A stretch of DNA of 64,000 nt from Pseudomonadota bacterium (GCA_021845595.1 JAJZVV010000012.1:47020-111019), one strand, 5' to 3'. Positions 8,173-17,349 are shown, numbered from the stretch's first letter. Notes: generated by a model not told the origin, from the sequence alone. A program made the numbers and translations.

Positions 8173-9552
8173 TCAACGCTCGGCCCGCGCCGCGGCGATC
8201 GCGGCGCCGAGGCCGGTCATCAGCGCGACGAAGCCAGGGAAGCTGGTATCGATGAACGCGGCATCGTCGACCGTGACGGCGGATGCGGCGGCCTGGCCGA
8301 GCACCAGCGCGCTCATCGCCAGCCGGTGATCCATCTCCGTCGCCACCACGCCCCCGCCCGGCGGCGGCGCGCCGGTGCCATGCACGATGAGGTCGTCGCC
8401 CTCGATCGCCACCCGCACGCCGTTGACCGCCAGGAGCGACGCCGTCGCCGCCAGCCGGTCGCTTTCCTTCACCCGCAGCTCGCCAAGGCCACGCATGCGC
8501 GTCGTGCCCGCGGCGCAGGCGGCGGCGACGGCGAGGATCGGGTATTCGTCGATCATGCACGGCGCCCGCTCGGCTGGCACCTCGACGCCGCGCAGCGCAG
8601 CATGGCGCACGGTCACGTCGCCCACCGGCTCGCCGCCTTCGATGCGCCGGTTGCTGGTGGCGATGTCCGCGCCCATTTCCGCCAGGGTCGTGAACAGGCC
8701 GGTGCGCAGCGGATTGAGCCCGACGCGCTCGATCACCAGGCTCGAGCCCTCGACGAGCACTGCCGCCACCAGTGGGAAGGCGGCCGAGGATGGATCGCCC
8801 GGCACGGCGACGTCGGCGGCGGCGAGGTGCGGCTGGCCATCGAGGGTGATGACGCGCCCGGCGCCGGCGGTCTCGATGCTGACCGTGGCGCCGAAATGGC
8901 GCAGCATGTTTTCCGAATGGTCCCGCGTCGGCGCCGGTTCCTCCACCACGCTCCGCCCGCGGGCGTTCAGCCCGGCCAGCAGCAGGGCGGACTTCACCTG
9001 CGCCGAGGCGACTTCGAGCCGGTGCGCGAGCGGCAGGGCCGAGCCGGTGCCCTCGATGGCGAGCGGCAGGCGTCCGCCGGCGCGCGCGGCGAATCGCGCC
9101 CCGGTGGCGGCCAGCGGCCCGGTCACACGGCGCATCGGGCGCCGGCGCAGCGAGGCATCACCGGTGAGCACGGCGAACAGCGGATGGCTGGCCAGGATGC
9201 CGCAGATCAGGCGCGCCGCGGTGCCGGAATTGCCCATGTCGAGCACATCGGCCGGCTCGGTGAGCCCGCCGATCCCGCGCCCGACGACGCGCCAGGCGCC
9301 ATCGCCGAGCCGCTCGATCTCGGCGCCGAGCGCCCGCATCGCCGCCGCCGTGCGCAGCACGTCCTCGCCCTCGAGCAGCCCGCTGACATGCGTTTCGCCA
9401 ATCGCCAGCGCGCCGAACATCAGTGCGCGATGGCTGATCGACTTGTCGCCGGGAACGCGGATGCGCCCGGTGAGCGGGGTGCCTGGGCGGCGGGCGACGA
9501 GCGGGCGCACCAGCGTGGACTCCTCGAACGACGAACCCGGCGCAGTTACCAT
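8173..9552 (-). CDS. aroA: 3-phosphoshikimate 1-carboxyvinyltransferase (EPSP synthase)
   Basis: Sixth step of the shikimate pathway: transfer of the enolpyruvyl group of PEP to shikimate-3-phosphate. The 459-residue protein has [13 protein letters not shown] (PEP and shikimate binding), the [10 protein letters not shown] segment and the [15 protein letters not shown] and RVKESDRL signatures. The [12 protein letters not shown] segment resembles the class II (glyphosate-tolerant type) pattern more than the E. coli one; that is a visual judgement only. Start ATG at 9552 ([12 protein letters not shown]). It is the first gene of the operon and diverges from the acidic zinc-ribbon gene across 95 bp. 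Confidence 0.95.
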   Translation of the reverse strand: MVTAPGSSFEESTLVRPLVARRPGTPLTGRIRVPGDKSISHRALMFGALAIGETHVSGLLEGEDVLRTAAAMRALGAEIERLGDGAWRVVGRGIGGLTEPADVLDMGNSGTAARLICGILASHPLFAVLTGDASLRRRPMRRVTGPLAATGARFAARAGGRLPLAIEGTGSALPLAHRLEVASAQVKSALLLAGLNARGRSVVEEPAPTRDHSENMLRHFGATVSIETAGAGRVITLDGQPHLAAADVAVPGDPSSAAFPLVAAVLVEGSSLVIERVGLNPLRTGLFTTLAEMGADIATSNRRIEGGEPVGDVTVRHAALRGVEVPAERAPCMIDEYPILAVAAACAAGTTRMRGLGELRVKESDRLAATASLLAVNGVRVAIEGDDLIVHGTGAPPPGGGVVATEMDHRLAMSALVLGQAAASAVTVDDAAFIDTSFPGFVALMTGLGAAIAAARAER

Positions 9553-9647
9553 GCACCCGAACAGTTTGACAGCGGCCCCGCGCGGTGGCATGGCGGCGCC
9601 CCGCCCGACCCGGCGCCCACGCCCCTTCTGTCCGACGAGGCCCTCCG

Positions 9648-9983
9648 ATGGCGAAACCCGAACTCGGCACCAAGCATGTGTGCGTCTCCTGCGGCACCCG
9701 CTTCTACGATCTGACGCGCGTGCCCGCGGTCTGCCCGAAATGCGGCACCGAGCAGCCCGCCGAGCAGCCAAGGCTGCGCCGCGCTCCAGGCGTTCCGGTC
9801 GATGACAAGCGTGCGCGCAAGGTCGAGCCGGCGCCGGGTCTCGAGGACGCCGAGGCCGAGGTCGAGGCCGATGACGAGGCCGACGAGGATGTGCTGGAGG
9901 ACGCCTCCGACCTCGAGGACGACACCGACCCGCTCGGCGAGGAAATCGGCGTCAACTCGGCCTCCGACGAGACCGAGCGGTAG
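9648..9983 (+). CDS. TIGR02300 / FYDLN-acid family small zinc-ribbon protein
   Basis: An 111-residue protein of unknown function found across alphaproteobacteria. The N-terminal half has two CxxC knuckles ([12 protein letters not shown] and [11 protein letters not shown]), probably binding one zinc, with the FYDL motif that names the family. The C-terminal half is an Asp/Glu-rich tail (about residues 60-111), probably disordered. It reads divergently from aroA. The convergent ATC-hydrolase gene ends 5 bp after its stop. Confidence 0.88.
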   Translation: MAKPELGTKHVCVSCGTRFYDLTRVPAVCPKCGTEQPAEQPRLRRAPGVPVDDKRARKVEPAPGLEDAEAEVEADDEADEDVLEDASDLEDDTDPLGEEIGVNSASDETER

Positions 9984-9988
9984 GCGCC

Positions 9989-10456
9989 TCACCCCTCGCG
10001 GCGGTAGCGGAAATCGCAGTGCGCCGCGCCGCCCATGATGGTCTGCGTGCGCGTGAGGGTTAACTTCGGGTCGTAACCCTCACAGAATGCTCCATCTCGG
10101 GCGCAGGATAGGACCGCGCCGAGATCGGCGAGGCCGAGCGCGCGATACATCTCCGCATAGCGGCAGCGGGTGACGTTGAAGTCGAACGCCGTCGCGCTTT
10201 CGGCCAGCACCTCGATCTCGAGCGCGTCCTCGGCGGTCCAGAGGCGCTGGATGGCGCGGAAGGAGGCGAGGTCCGGTGCCCCGCCCGGCGCCTGCCGCGC
10301 CAGGTCCGCGGCCTGCGCCTTCGCCATCCGCACCACGGCGGCGGCGAGCACGCGCCGCGCCGCCTCGGCGCCGAATGCGCGGGCCATTTCCTCGTAGACG
10401 CCGCGGGCGAATTCCGCCTCGATGCGCCGCCGCGTCAGGATCGGCATTTCGTCCAT
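9989..10456 (-). CDS. L-2-amino-thiazoline-4-carboxylic acid hydrolase-like protein
   Basis: A 155-residue protein of the ATC hydrolase-like family (PF14196 type). The C-terminal half carries the family pattern NVTRCRYAEMYRALGL ... LSCARDGAFCEGY ... MGGAAHCDFRY, with conserved Cys residues. Only a few members act on ATC; most are of unknown substrate. Its ATG overlaps the stop of the EamA permease (ATGA), making it the last gene of the operon that begins with the CoA-transferase, so a role in the same catabolic route is inferred. Confidence 0.72.
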   Translation of the reverse strand: MDEMPILTRRRIEAEFARGVYEEMARAFGAEAARRVLAAAVVRMAKAQAADLARQAPGGAPDLASFRAIQRLWTAEDALEIEVLAESATAFDFNVTRCRYAEMYRALGLADLGAVLSCARDGAFCEGYDPKLTLTRTQTIMGGAAHCDFRYRREG

Positions 10457-11427
10457 CACGCCTGCTCCCGCGTCCGTCCGTTGACCAGATAGAGACCGGC
10501 CCCGACCAGCGAAAGAGCGAGGAGGAATGCCACCGAAACCGGCTCGCCCAGGACCGCCGCCCCCGACAGCATGCCGAACAGGGGCGTGAGGAACGAGAAC
10601 GCCGAGACCCGCGTCGCCGGATAGTGCAGGATCAGCCAGTACCAGGCGAGATAGGTGATGAACGCCACCAGCACGGACTGATAGCCGAGCGCGGCCCAGG
10701 CCAGCGCGTCCGGTTGCGCCGCGGCGAAGCCGCCCCGCATCGCCGCCACGGCGAGAAGGATCGGCGCCGAACCGGCCAGTTGCAGGAACAGCACCCGCAC
10801 CGGGGGCGTGGTGCCGAGACGGCGATTCACCTTGGCCATCAGGGTCAGCGCCGCCCACATCGCCGCTGCGCCGGTGAGCATGAGATCGCCCAGGATCGTG
10901 CCGCCAGCACCGAGTCCCTGCCGCAGCGCCACGCCGACGCCGATGAAGGCGCAGAGCAGCCCCATCGCCTGGCGTGCATCCAGCCGTTCCGCCGGCACCA
11001 GGATCTGCACGCCGAGCGCGACGAAGAACGGCGCGCTGTAGAGGAACAGCACCGCGCGCGAGGCGGTGGTGTATTGCAGGCCCCAGTACATCAGCACGAA
11101 CTCGCCGGCGAAGATCAGCCCCATCACCGCGCCCGGGACCAGGACCGCATCGACCGCGAACAGCCATCGCGCCGAGCCATGGCGCCAGCGAACCCAGAGG
11201 ACCAGCACCAGCGTCGCCAGCACCGAGCGCAGCCCCGCCTGCGCCAGCGTCGGCAGCCCGTGCAGCGCCGCCAGCTTGATCACCACCTGCTGGAAGCCCC
11301 AGCAGGCGCACAGCACCACCAGGAGCAGCCCGGCGCGCAGATCGATGTGCGCCAGGCGGGGCGTCGCCTGCCCGAAACCCTCCCGGTCCGCGGCCGGCAG
11401 CGTCCCCTGGTTTTGCTCCGCGCTCAC
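10456..11427 (-). CDS. EamA-family (DMT superfamily) permease
   Basis: A 323-residue inner-membrane protein with ten predicted helices arranged as two EamA repeats; the second repeat starts near GGTILGDLMLTGAAAMWAAL. Such permeases export amino acids or other metabolites, but specificity is not predictable. The start is GTG at 11427, which overlaps the stop of the upstream acyl-CoA dehydrogenase (GTGA). It lies inside the CoA-transferase/acyl-CoA dehydrogenase operon, suggesting transport of a substrate or product of that pathway. Confidence 0.82.
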   Translation of the reverse strand: MSAEQNQGTLPAADREGFGQATPRLAHIDLRAGLLLVVLCACWGFQQVVIKLAALHGLPTLAQAGLRSVLATLVLVLWVRWRHGSARWLFAVDAVLVPGAVMGLIFAGEFVLMYWGLQYTTASRAVLFLYSAPFFVALGVQILVPAERLDARQAMGLLCAFIGVGVALRQGLGAGGTILGDLMLTGAAAMWAALTLMAKVNRRLGTTPPVRVLFLQLAGSAPILLAVAAMRGGFAAAQPDALAWAALGYQSVLVAFITYLAWYWLILHYPATRVSAFSFLTPLFGMLSGAAVLGEPVSVAFLLALSLVGAGLYLVNGRTREQA

Positions 11428-12578
11428 GTCGCCGGCAGGTCGAGGACGTTGCCGGCGAGGATGTTGCGCTGGATTTCGTTGGAGCCGCCGTAGATCGTCG
11501 CCGGGCGGGCCTGGATGAACAGCCCGGAGGGGTGCAGCGCCCGGTTGCCCTCCATCGGCTCCAGCAGGCCGGCGTTCTCGCCGGCGATGTCCAGCATCGC
11601 CTCGGTGATGCGCTGGAACAGCTCGCTCTGGTGGATTTTCAGCATCGAGACATCGGCGCCGAGGGCCTCGCCGCGGCGCAGGCGGGCGGCGAAGGTCTCG
11701 TAGAGCGCCTTGTGGTCCTCGAGGTCGAGGCGGAGCCGGATGTAGCGGTCCTGGAAGGTGGCATCCTCGGCCAGCCCCATGCGTTCGGCGAGGCGCTTCA
11801 GCCGGACCAGCGCGTAGGCGGACTGGCGCGGCGAGCCAAGGAAAATGCGCTCGAAGCCGAGCAGCGCCTTGGCCATGGTCCAGCCCTTGTTCTCCTCGCC
11901 GACGAGATTGGCCCGCGGCACGCGCACATTGTCGAAGAAGACCTCGCAGAACTCGTCGTGCAGCTCGAGATTGATGATCGGACGGACGGTGATGCCGGGG
12001 CTGTCCATCGGCACCAGGAGGAAGCTGATGCCCTCCTGCTTCTTCGCCGCCTTGTCGGTGCGGACGAGGAGAAAAATCCAGTTGGCGTCGGTGGCGAGCG
12101 TGGTCCAGGTCTTCTGGCCGTTGATGACGTAGTCGTCGCCGTCGATGACCGCCTCGGTGCGCAGGCTGGCGAGGTCGGAGCCGGCGTTGGGCTCGCTGTA
12201 GCCCTGGCACCAGATCGCCTCGCCGGAGAGGATTTTCGGCAGGAAGAAGCGCTTCTGCGCCGCGCTGCCGTAGCGGATCAAGAGCGGCCCGACCATGACG
12301 ACGCCGTGGTCGTTGGTCCGCGCGCAGCCATGGCGCTCGAATTCCTCGATGACGATGAGCTGCTTCGCGGCCGAGAGCCCCATGCCGCCGAACTCGCGCG
12401 GCCAGCCGGGCGCAAGCCAGCCATGCTCGGCGAGAAGCCGGTACCACACCTGGTTCTCCGCCCAGTGCAGCCGCTTCGGCGGGTTGCGCAGCGCCGGCGG
12501 GTAGTGGGCTTCGACGAAGCGGCGGACTTCGAGGCGGAAGGCTTCGTCGTCGAGCGCGTCGAGGGCGGCGGCGTCCAT
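11424..12578 (-). CDS. acyl-CoA dehydrogenase, large-type subunit
   Basis: FAD flavoprotein of 384 residues that introduces a 2,3-double bond into an acyl-CoA. The FAD-binding segments YSEPNAGSDLASLRT and INGQKTWTT are clear. The C-terminal motif reads IYGGSNEIQRNILAG, so the usual base Glu (as in YEGT) is replaced by Gly; the Glu in LLGFERIFLG sits where long-chain and isovaleryl enzymes carry their alternative base. The gene is 8 bp downstream of a second, shorter acyl-CoA dehydrogenase; such pairs often form heteromeric enzymes for pimeloyl-CoA or steroid side chains. That comparison is inference. Confidence 0.88.
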   Translation of the reverse strand: MDAAALDALDDEAFRLEVRRFVEAHYPPALRNPPKRLHWAENQVWYRLLAEHGWLAPGWPREFGGMGLSAAKQLIVIEEFERHGCARTNDHGVVMVGPLLIRYGSAAQKRFFLPKILSGEAIWCQGYSEPNAGSDLASLRTEAVIDGDDYVINGQKTWTTLATDANWIFLLVRTDKAAKKQEGISFLLVPMDSPGITVRPIINLELHDEFCEVFFDNVRVPRANLVGEENKGWTMAKALLGFERIFLGSPRQSAYALVRLKRLAERMGLAEDATFQDRYIRLRLDLEDHKALYETFAARLRRGEALGADVSMLKIHQSELFQRITEAMLDIAGENAGLLEPMEGNRALHPSGLFIQARPATIYGGSNEIQRNILAGNVLDLPAT

Positions 12579-12586
12579 GGCGGCCT

Positions 12587-13609
12587 CTACTCGGTCATGT
12601 CGGGGGCAAGGGCGGCGAAGCGGGCGCGGTGCAGGGCGGCCGAGCCGTGCAGGTTGGCGATGACCATGGCTTTGCGAAGGAAAAGTCCGGCGTCGTACTC
12701 GTCGGTGTAGCCGATGCCACCATGGAGCTGGATCGCCTGGCGCGTGAGCAGCAGTGATGCCTCCGCGGCCCGGGCCTTGGCGCGCGAAACGGCGGCCGGC
12801 GTCGGCGCTGCGGCGGCGGCGGCGACGCTGGCGCGGGTGAGTTCGAGCTGCAGCTTGAGGTCCGCGGCGCGGTGCTGCAGCGCCTGGAAACTGCCGATCG
12901 CGCGGCCGAACTGCCGCCGGGTCCGCAGATAGTCGAGCGTCAGCGCGAACGCGCGGTCCATCACGCCGAGCGCCGTCGCCGCCAGCGCCAGGGTGATGGT
13001 CTCCAGCGCCGGCTCGATACGGCCGGGGACGGGCGTGGCCGGAGCGTCGCTGAGCGTGAGGGTGCCGAAATGCCCGCCGTCCTGGGTCATGGCGAGATCG
13101 AGCGTGACGCCGGGCGCATCGCGCTCGACCAGGGCGAGCCCGTCGGCGGTGGCGACGAGGAAAGCGTCGGCGCCGTCGGCCATCGGAATGAGCTGCTTGG
13201 CGCCGCTGACGCGCCCGCCGGCGAACCGTGTCGCCGCCCCCGGTGCGAGCGTGTTGGCCTGTTCCTGCCACGCCGGCAGCACGATGCGCTCGCCGGCGAG
13301 CACCGCCGCCGCATCCGCCAGCAGGGGCGCGATGGCGGCGGCGAAGGGCAGGGGTTCCGGAACCAGCCCGGCGCCGAGCTCCTCGGCCAGCGCGCCGAGT
13401 TCGGCCGGCCCGAGCCCGCTGCCGCCGCGCGCCTCCTCGACCAGAAGCCCGAGCCAGCCCAGTTCGGCCATCTGCTGCCACACCGCCCGGTCGAACCCGG
13501 GGCGGGTGAAGCGCAGCGCGCGGATGCGGCCGAGATCGCCCTGCCGGGGCGCGATCGCGGCGGCGCTGTCGCGGATCAGGCGCAGCGCGTCATCGGCGTC
13601 GGGGTTCAT
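12587..13609 (-). CDS. acyl-CoA dehydrogenase, small-type subunit
   Basis: A 340-residue acyl-CoA dehydrogenase fold protein, shorter and more degenerate than its neighbour. It keeps the helical N-terminal part with ELGWLGLLVEEARGGSGLG and the C-terminal IQLHGGIGYTDEYDAGLFLRKA, including RRQFGRAIGSFQALQH, but lacks a recognisable NAGSD FAD motif. This matches the small partner in alpha2beta2 acyl-CoA dehydrogenases. Its ATG overlaps the CoA-transferase subunit B stop (ATGA), and it is followed 8 bp later by the large-type gene. Confidence 0.82.
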   Translation of the reverse strand: MNPDADDALRLIRDSAAAIAPRQGDLGRIRALRFTRPGFDRAVWQQMAELGWLGLLVEEARGGSGLGPAELGALAEELGAGLVPEPLPFAAAIAPLLADAAAVLAGERIVLPAWQEQANTLAPGAATRFAGGRVSGAKQLIPMADGADAFLVATADGLALVERDAPGVTLDLAMTQDGGHFGTLTLSDAPATPVPGRIEPALETITLALAATALGVMDRAFALTLDYLRTRRQFGRAIGSFQALQHRAADLKLQLELTRASVAAAAAAPTPAAVSRAKARAAEASLLLTRQAIQLHGGIGYTDEYDAGLFLRKAMVIANLHGSAALHRARFAALAPDMTE

Positions 13610-14280
13610 GCCGGCAGGTGCAGCCGGGCTTCGGTGCGCGCCTGCAGCGCCTCCAGCGTGAGACCCGGGATCATGTCGCGCACCACGAACCCGCGCGGGG
13701 TGATGTCGAGCACCGCGAGGTTGGTGTAGACGCGGCTCGCCGCGCCGAGCGCGGTGAGCGGGTAGGAGCAGCGCTGCACCAGGCGCGGGCGGCCGTCCTT
13801 GGTGGTGTGCTCCATCACCACCCACAGCCGTTTGGCGCCGGCGGCGAGGTCCATGGCGCCGCCGACGGCGGGCGCGGTGTCGTTCTCGCTCGTCGCCCAG
13901 TTGGCGACGTCGCCGTTCTCCGCCACCTCGAAGGCGCCGAGCACGCAGAGATCGAGATGTCCGCCGCGGATGATGGCGAAACTGTCGGCGTGGTGCGTGA
14001 ACGAGCCGCCGGCGCGCAGCGTGACGTGCTGCTTGCCGGCGTTGATCAGCCACGGGTTCTCATGCCCCTTGGCCGGTGCCGGGCCGATGCCGAGGACGCC
14101 GTTCTCGGAATGGAAGATCACCTCGCGCTCCACCGGCACGTGGTCGGCGACGAGGGTCGGGATGCCGATGCCGAGATTGACGCACCAGCCCTCGGGAATA
14201 TCGGCGGCGACGCGGGCGGCCATGGCGCCGCGGCCGAGCGGCTTCGCATCCATGGGCTCCGGCGGGGGCGTGTCCGGCAT
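13606..14280 (-). CDS. 3-oxoacid CoA-transferase, subunit B
   Basis: Beta subunit of a two-subunit class I CoA-transferase (succinyl-CoA:3-ketoacid or 3-oxoadipate type). The 224-residue protein begins MPDTPPPEPMDAKPLGRGAMAARVA and has the catalytic Glu in the HSENGVLGIGP motif. The start at 14280 is chosen because the upstream frame runs into subunit A. It follows subunit A by 11 bp and overlaps the acyl-CoA dehydrogenase gene by 4 bp. Acyl-CoA dehydrogenases next door make a ring-cleavage or dicarboxylate degradation role plausible. Confidence 0.9.
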   Translation of the reverse strand: MPDTPPPEPMDAKPLGRGAMAARVAADIPEGWCVNLGIGIPTLVADHVPVEREVIFHSENGVLGIGPAPAKGHENPWLINAGKQHVTLRAGGSFTHHADSFAIIRGGHLDLCVLGAFEVAENGDVANWATSENDTAPAVGGAMDLAAGAKRLWVVMEHTTKDGRPRLVQRCSYPLTALGAASRVYTNLAVLDITPRGFVVRDMIPGLTLEALQARTEARLHLPA

Positions 14281-14291
14281 GGGGTTTCCTT

Positions 14292-14972
14292 TCACAGCGG
14301 CGGGTCGCCGTAGGGGACGTGCAGCACGCGGTTGACGAAAATGCCCGGGGTGACGACGCATTGCGGGTCGAGCGCGCCGAGTTCGACGATGTGCTGGGTC
14401 TGGACGATGGTGAGCTCCGCAGCCATCGCCATCACCGGATTGAAATTGCGCCCCGAGGCCCGGTAGGTGAGATTGCCCCAGCGATCCGCTTCCCAGGCCT
14501 CGATCAGCGCCACGTCACCGGGCAGGGCGTATTCGAGCACGAAGTGGCGGCCGTTGATCTCGCGCGTTTCCTTGCCGGCGGCGAGCTTGGTTCCGTAGGC
14601 GGTGGGGGTGAAGAAGGCGGGGATGCCGGCGCCGGCGGCGCGCATGCGCTCGGCCAGCGTGCCCTGCGGCACCAGCTCCAGCTCCAGCTTGCCGGCGCGG
14701 AACAGCTCCTCGAACACCACCGAGCCGACGCTGCGCGGGTAGGAACAGATGATGCGCCCGACCCGGCCGAGTTCCATCAGCCGCGCCAGCCCGACATGGC
14801 CGGTGCCGGCATTGTTGGCGACGACGGTGAGGTCCTTCGCACCCTGCTCGATCAGCCCGTCGAGCAGCGCATTGGGCTGGCCGACGGCACCGAACCCACC
14901 CAGCAGGACCGTCGATCCGTCGGCGATCCCTGCCATGGCCTCGGCCATGGTGCGCACGGTCTTGTCGATCAT
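14292..14972 (-). CDS. 3-oxoacid / 3-oxoadipate CoA-transferase, subunit A
   Basis: Alpha subunit, 226 residues, with the glycine-rich GGFGAVGQPNALLDGL loop and the C-terminal VVTPGIFVNRVLHV. By eye it resembles PcaI more than ScoA (segments such as LTVVANNAGTGHVGLARL, LELVPQGTLAERMRAAGAGIPAFFTPTAYGT). No other beta-ketoadipate gene is present in the window, so the natural substrate stays open. It is the first gene of the six-gene catabolic operon; only 93 bp separate it from the upstream GlcG/HbpS-like gene. Confidence 0.9.
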   Translation of the reverse strand: MIDKTVRTMAEAMAGIADGSTVLLGGFGAVGQPNALLDGLIEQGAKDLTVVANNAGTGHVGLARLMELGRVGRIICSYPRSVGSVVFEELFRAGKLELELVPQGTLAERMRAAGAGIPAFFTPTAYGTKLAAGKETREINGRHFVLEYALPGDVALIEAWEADRWGNLTYRASGRNFNPVMAMAAELTIVQTQHIVELGALDPQCVVTPGIFVNRVLHVPYGDPPL

Positions 14973-15065
14973 CGACCTCCAGCCCCCCTTTCGCGATCGA
15001 CGAAGGGATTAGCCATGGGGCCCGGCGCCGTCCAGCCGCCGGGCCGCATGGCTGCATCGAGACGG

Positions 15066-15575
15066 CTACTTGAGCTGGTCCTTCACGGCGTCGATGCCGG
15101 CCTGGGCGCACAGCTCGTCCTGGTCCGAGGTGCCGCCGGAGACGCCGATGCCGCCGACCTGGATCCCGTCCGCGGTCATGATCGGCAGACCGCCGGGGAA
15201 GGCGGTGACGCCAGGCGCGAGCGCGATGCCGGGCACCATGCCGGGCTTGCCCTCCTTGCCGAAGGCGATCTCGGCGAACTGCCGGGTCGAGCGGGGGAAT
15301 TTGGCCGCCGACTCGGCCTTGCGGCGGGAAATGTCGCCGCTGCCGAGGAAGGCGCCGTCCATGCGTTCGAAATAGATCGGGTTGGCGCCGGCGTCGAGCA
15401 CGGAGATGTTCATCTTCCACCCCGAGGCGCGCGCCTTGGCCTCGCAGCCGGCGGCCATTGCCTTCGCCACGTCGAGCGTGAGCACCGGACGGCGTTCGAG
15501 ATCGGCCGCGGCGGGCAGGGCCGTGGCGGCGAGCATGAGGCCGGCAAGCGCGGCGCGGCCGATGAAGTCGGTCAT
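15066..15575 (-). CDS. secreted GlcG/HbpS-family protein
   Basis: A 169-residue exported protein of the GlcG/HbpS (haem-degrading-like, PF03928) family; function in this organism is unknown. It has a signal peptide (cleavage near ALPAAADL) and the family core with GGLPIMTADGIQVGGIGVSGGTSDQDELCAQAGIDAV at the C terminus. The ATG at 15575 is preceded by AGGGAGGA, a very strong ribosome binding site, so the longer upstream frame is rejected. It lies between emrB and the CoA-transferase operon on the same strand. Confidence 0.85.
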   Translation of the reverse strand: MTDFIGRAALAGLMLAATALPAAADLERRPVLTLDVAKAMAAGCEAKARASGWKMNISVLDAGANPIYFERMDGAFLGSGDISRRKAESAAKFPRSTRQFAEIAFGKEGKPGMVPGIALAPGVTAFPGGLPIMTADGIQVGGIGVSGGTSDQDELCAQAGIDAVKDQLK

Positions 15576-15648
15576 GGTGTCCTCCCTGAACGTTCCCTGG
15601 AACAGCAGCCTAGCCCGTTTGGCCGCGCTTCCCAAGCCGGGCGCGCTG

Positions 15649-15741
15649 GAGCAACGTCCGATCAGACTGAACCGCTTCGCGGTCAGTCTGATCGGGCAAA
15701 GTTGCTCTAGACATTATGGTTTCTAGAGCAACGTCCGATCA
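15649..15741. repeat. long inverted repeat with an adjacent partial copy
   Basis: Between emrB and the GlcG-like gene, arms GAGCAACGTCCGATCAGACT... (from 15649) and ...TCAGTCTGATCGGGCAAAGTTGCTCT (to 15708) pair around a GCTTCGC-type loop near 15672-15680, giving a hairpin of more than 20 bp with small mismatches. A second, 20-bp copy of the left arm begins at 15722, and CTCTAGA/TCTAGAG (15705-15728) forms a further palindrome. The partial copy supplies the emrB stop codon. It may act as a terminator, but lacks a T-tract. Confidence 0.85.
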
Positions 15742-17319
15742 GTGCCCGCCGCCGGGCGCCGCGCCGCCGCGCGTCGGGCTGAACAGGAAGGCCAGGGGGA
15801 CGACGAGGAAGGAAATGATCGCGGTGTAGGCGAACACGTCCATGTAGGCGCCGATGGTGGACTGGGCATAGAGCGTCTGGTCGATCAGCCCGAGCGCCGT
15901 CTTGGTCAGGCTCGCCGGCGCGGTGCCGAGCTGGGTCAGCGCCTGGGTCTTCTGCGCCAGCAATTGATTGAATGCCGGATCGAGCGGGGTGAGGTGCGGC
16001 ACCAGATGCGCCATGCGCACCTGGGTGCGCTCGGTCACCATCGAGGTCGCCGCCGCGATGCCGATCGAGCCGGCGACATTGCGGAACATGTTGAACAGCG
16101 CGGTGGCGTCGTTGTTCATCTCGCGTGGCAGGGTGGCGAAGGCGATGGTGCCGATCGGCACGAACAGGAACGCCAGGCCCAGCGTCTGCGCCGTGCGCAT
16201 CATGACCAGCGTGGTGAAATCGACGTCCGGCGTGATGCCGTGCGAATAGACCAAAGCGAGGCCGAGCGTGAAGAAGCCGAAGGCGACGATCCAGCGCGTC
16301 TGCACATGCGGCATCAGCGTGACGACGACGGGGATCATCACGATCACCACCATCGCCCCCGGCGACAGCAGCAGGCCGGCGAGCAGCGAGGTGTAGCCGA
16401 GCGCGAGCTGCGCCATCTGCGGGATGATCACCGCGCTGGAATAGAGCACGGCCCCGACGCAGAAGATCATCAGGCAGCCGACGGCGAAGTTGCGGTCCCG
16501 GAGCAGGCGCAGATTGACCACCGGATGGCGCGCCCGCCACAGCCACAGCACCGAGCCGGCGAGCCCGGCGGCGGCCAGGATGGCGAAGGTGACGATGAAG
16601 CGCGAACCGAACCAGTCCTCGTCCTCGCCACGGTCCATCACCACCTGAAGGCAGCCGAGGCCGAGCGCGATGAGGCCGAGGCCGATATAGTCGATCGAAC
16701 CCGATGCCGCCCCGCGCAGGCGCGTGAGCCAGGGCGGATCCTCGACCAGCGCGCTGACCCCGAGCACGGTGACGATCCCGATCGGGACGTTGATCAGGAA
16801 CACCCAGCGCCAGCTCATGTGATCGGTGAGCCAGCCGCCGAGCGTGGGCCCGAGCACCGGGGCGACGATGATCGCCATGGCGACGACGCCGAAGGCGCGG
16901 CTGCGCTGCTCGGGCGGGAACGTGTCGAGCACGATCGCCTGCTGGGAGGGCTGCAGCCCGCCGCCGAACAGGCCCTGCAGCAGCCGGAAGACGATCAGCT
17001 CCGGCAGCGAGGTGGCGATGCCGCAGAGCAGCGAGAACAGCGTGAAGGCGCTGATGCAGATGAGGAAGAAGCGCTTGCGCCCGAGCCGGTTCGAGAGCCA
17101 GCCCGAGATCGGCAGCACGATGCCGTTGGCGACCAGGTAGGAGGTCAGCGTCCAGGTGCTCTGGTCGTTGGAGGAGGACATGCTGCCGGCGATGTAGGGC
17201 AGCGACACGTTGACGATGGTGGTGTCCAGCACCTCCATGAAAGTCGCCAGCGTGACGACGAGCGCGATCAGCCACGGGTTGACCCGCGGCCGCCACGCGG
17301 CAGCGTCACTCGCGGTCAT
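15739..17319 (-). CDS. emrB: EmrB/QacA-family (DHA2, 14-TM) drug efflux permease
   Basis: Proton-driven inner-membrane exporter of 526 residues, the partner of the EmrA-like adaptor encoded 30 bp upstream. The first helix has FMEVLDTTIVNVSLPYIAG, the typical DHA2 motif D1, followed by the LSNRLGRKR loop between helices 2 and 3 and the VAPVLGPTLGGWLTD antiporter motif C. Fourteen hydrophobic segments can be counted. The pair probably works with an outer-membrane channel encoded elsewhere. Its stop codon falls within the 15.7-kb inverted repeat. Confidence 0.93.
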   Translation of the reverse strand: MTASDAAAWRPRVNPWLIALVVTLATFMEVLDTTIVNVSLPYIAGSMSSSNDQSTWTLTSYLVANGIVLPISGWLSNRLGRKRFFLICISAFTLFSLLCGIATSLPELIVFRLLQGLFGGGLQPSQQAIVLDTFPPEQRSRAFGVVAMAIIVAPVLGPTLGGWLTDHMSWRWVFLINVPIGIVTVLGVSALVEDPPWLTRLRGAASGSIDYIGLGLIALGLGCLQVVMDRGEDEDWFGSRFIVTFAILAAAGLAGSVLWLWRARHPVVNLRLLRDRNFAVGCLMIFCVGAVLYSSAVIIPQMAQLALGYTSLLAGLLLSPGAMVVIVMIPVVVTLMPHVQTRWIVAFGFFTLGLALVYSHGITPDVDFTTLVMMRTAQTLGLAFLFVPIGTIAFATLPREMNNDATALFNMFRNVAGSIGIAAATSMVTERTQVRMAHLVPHLTPLDPAFNQLLAQKTQALTQLGTAPASLTKTALGLIDQTLYAQSTIGAYMDVFAYTAIISFLVVPLAFLFSPTRGGAAPGGGH

Positions 17320-17349
17320 GGCGAGCCGTTCGTCATCGCCGGCCGGCCG

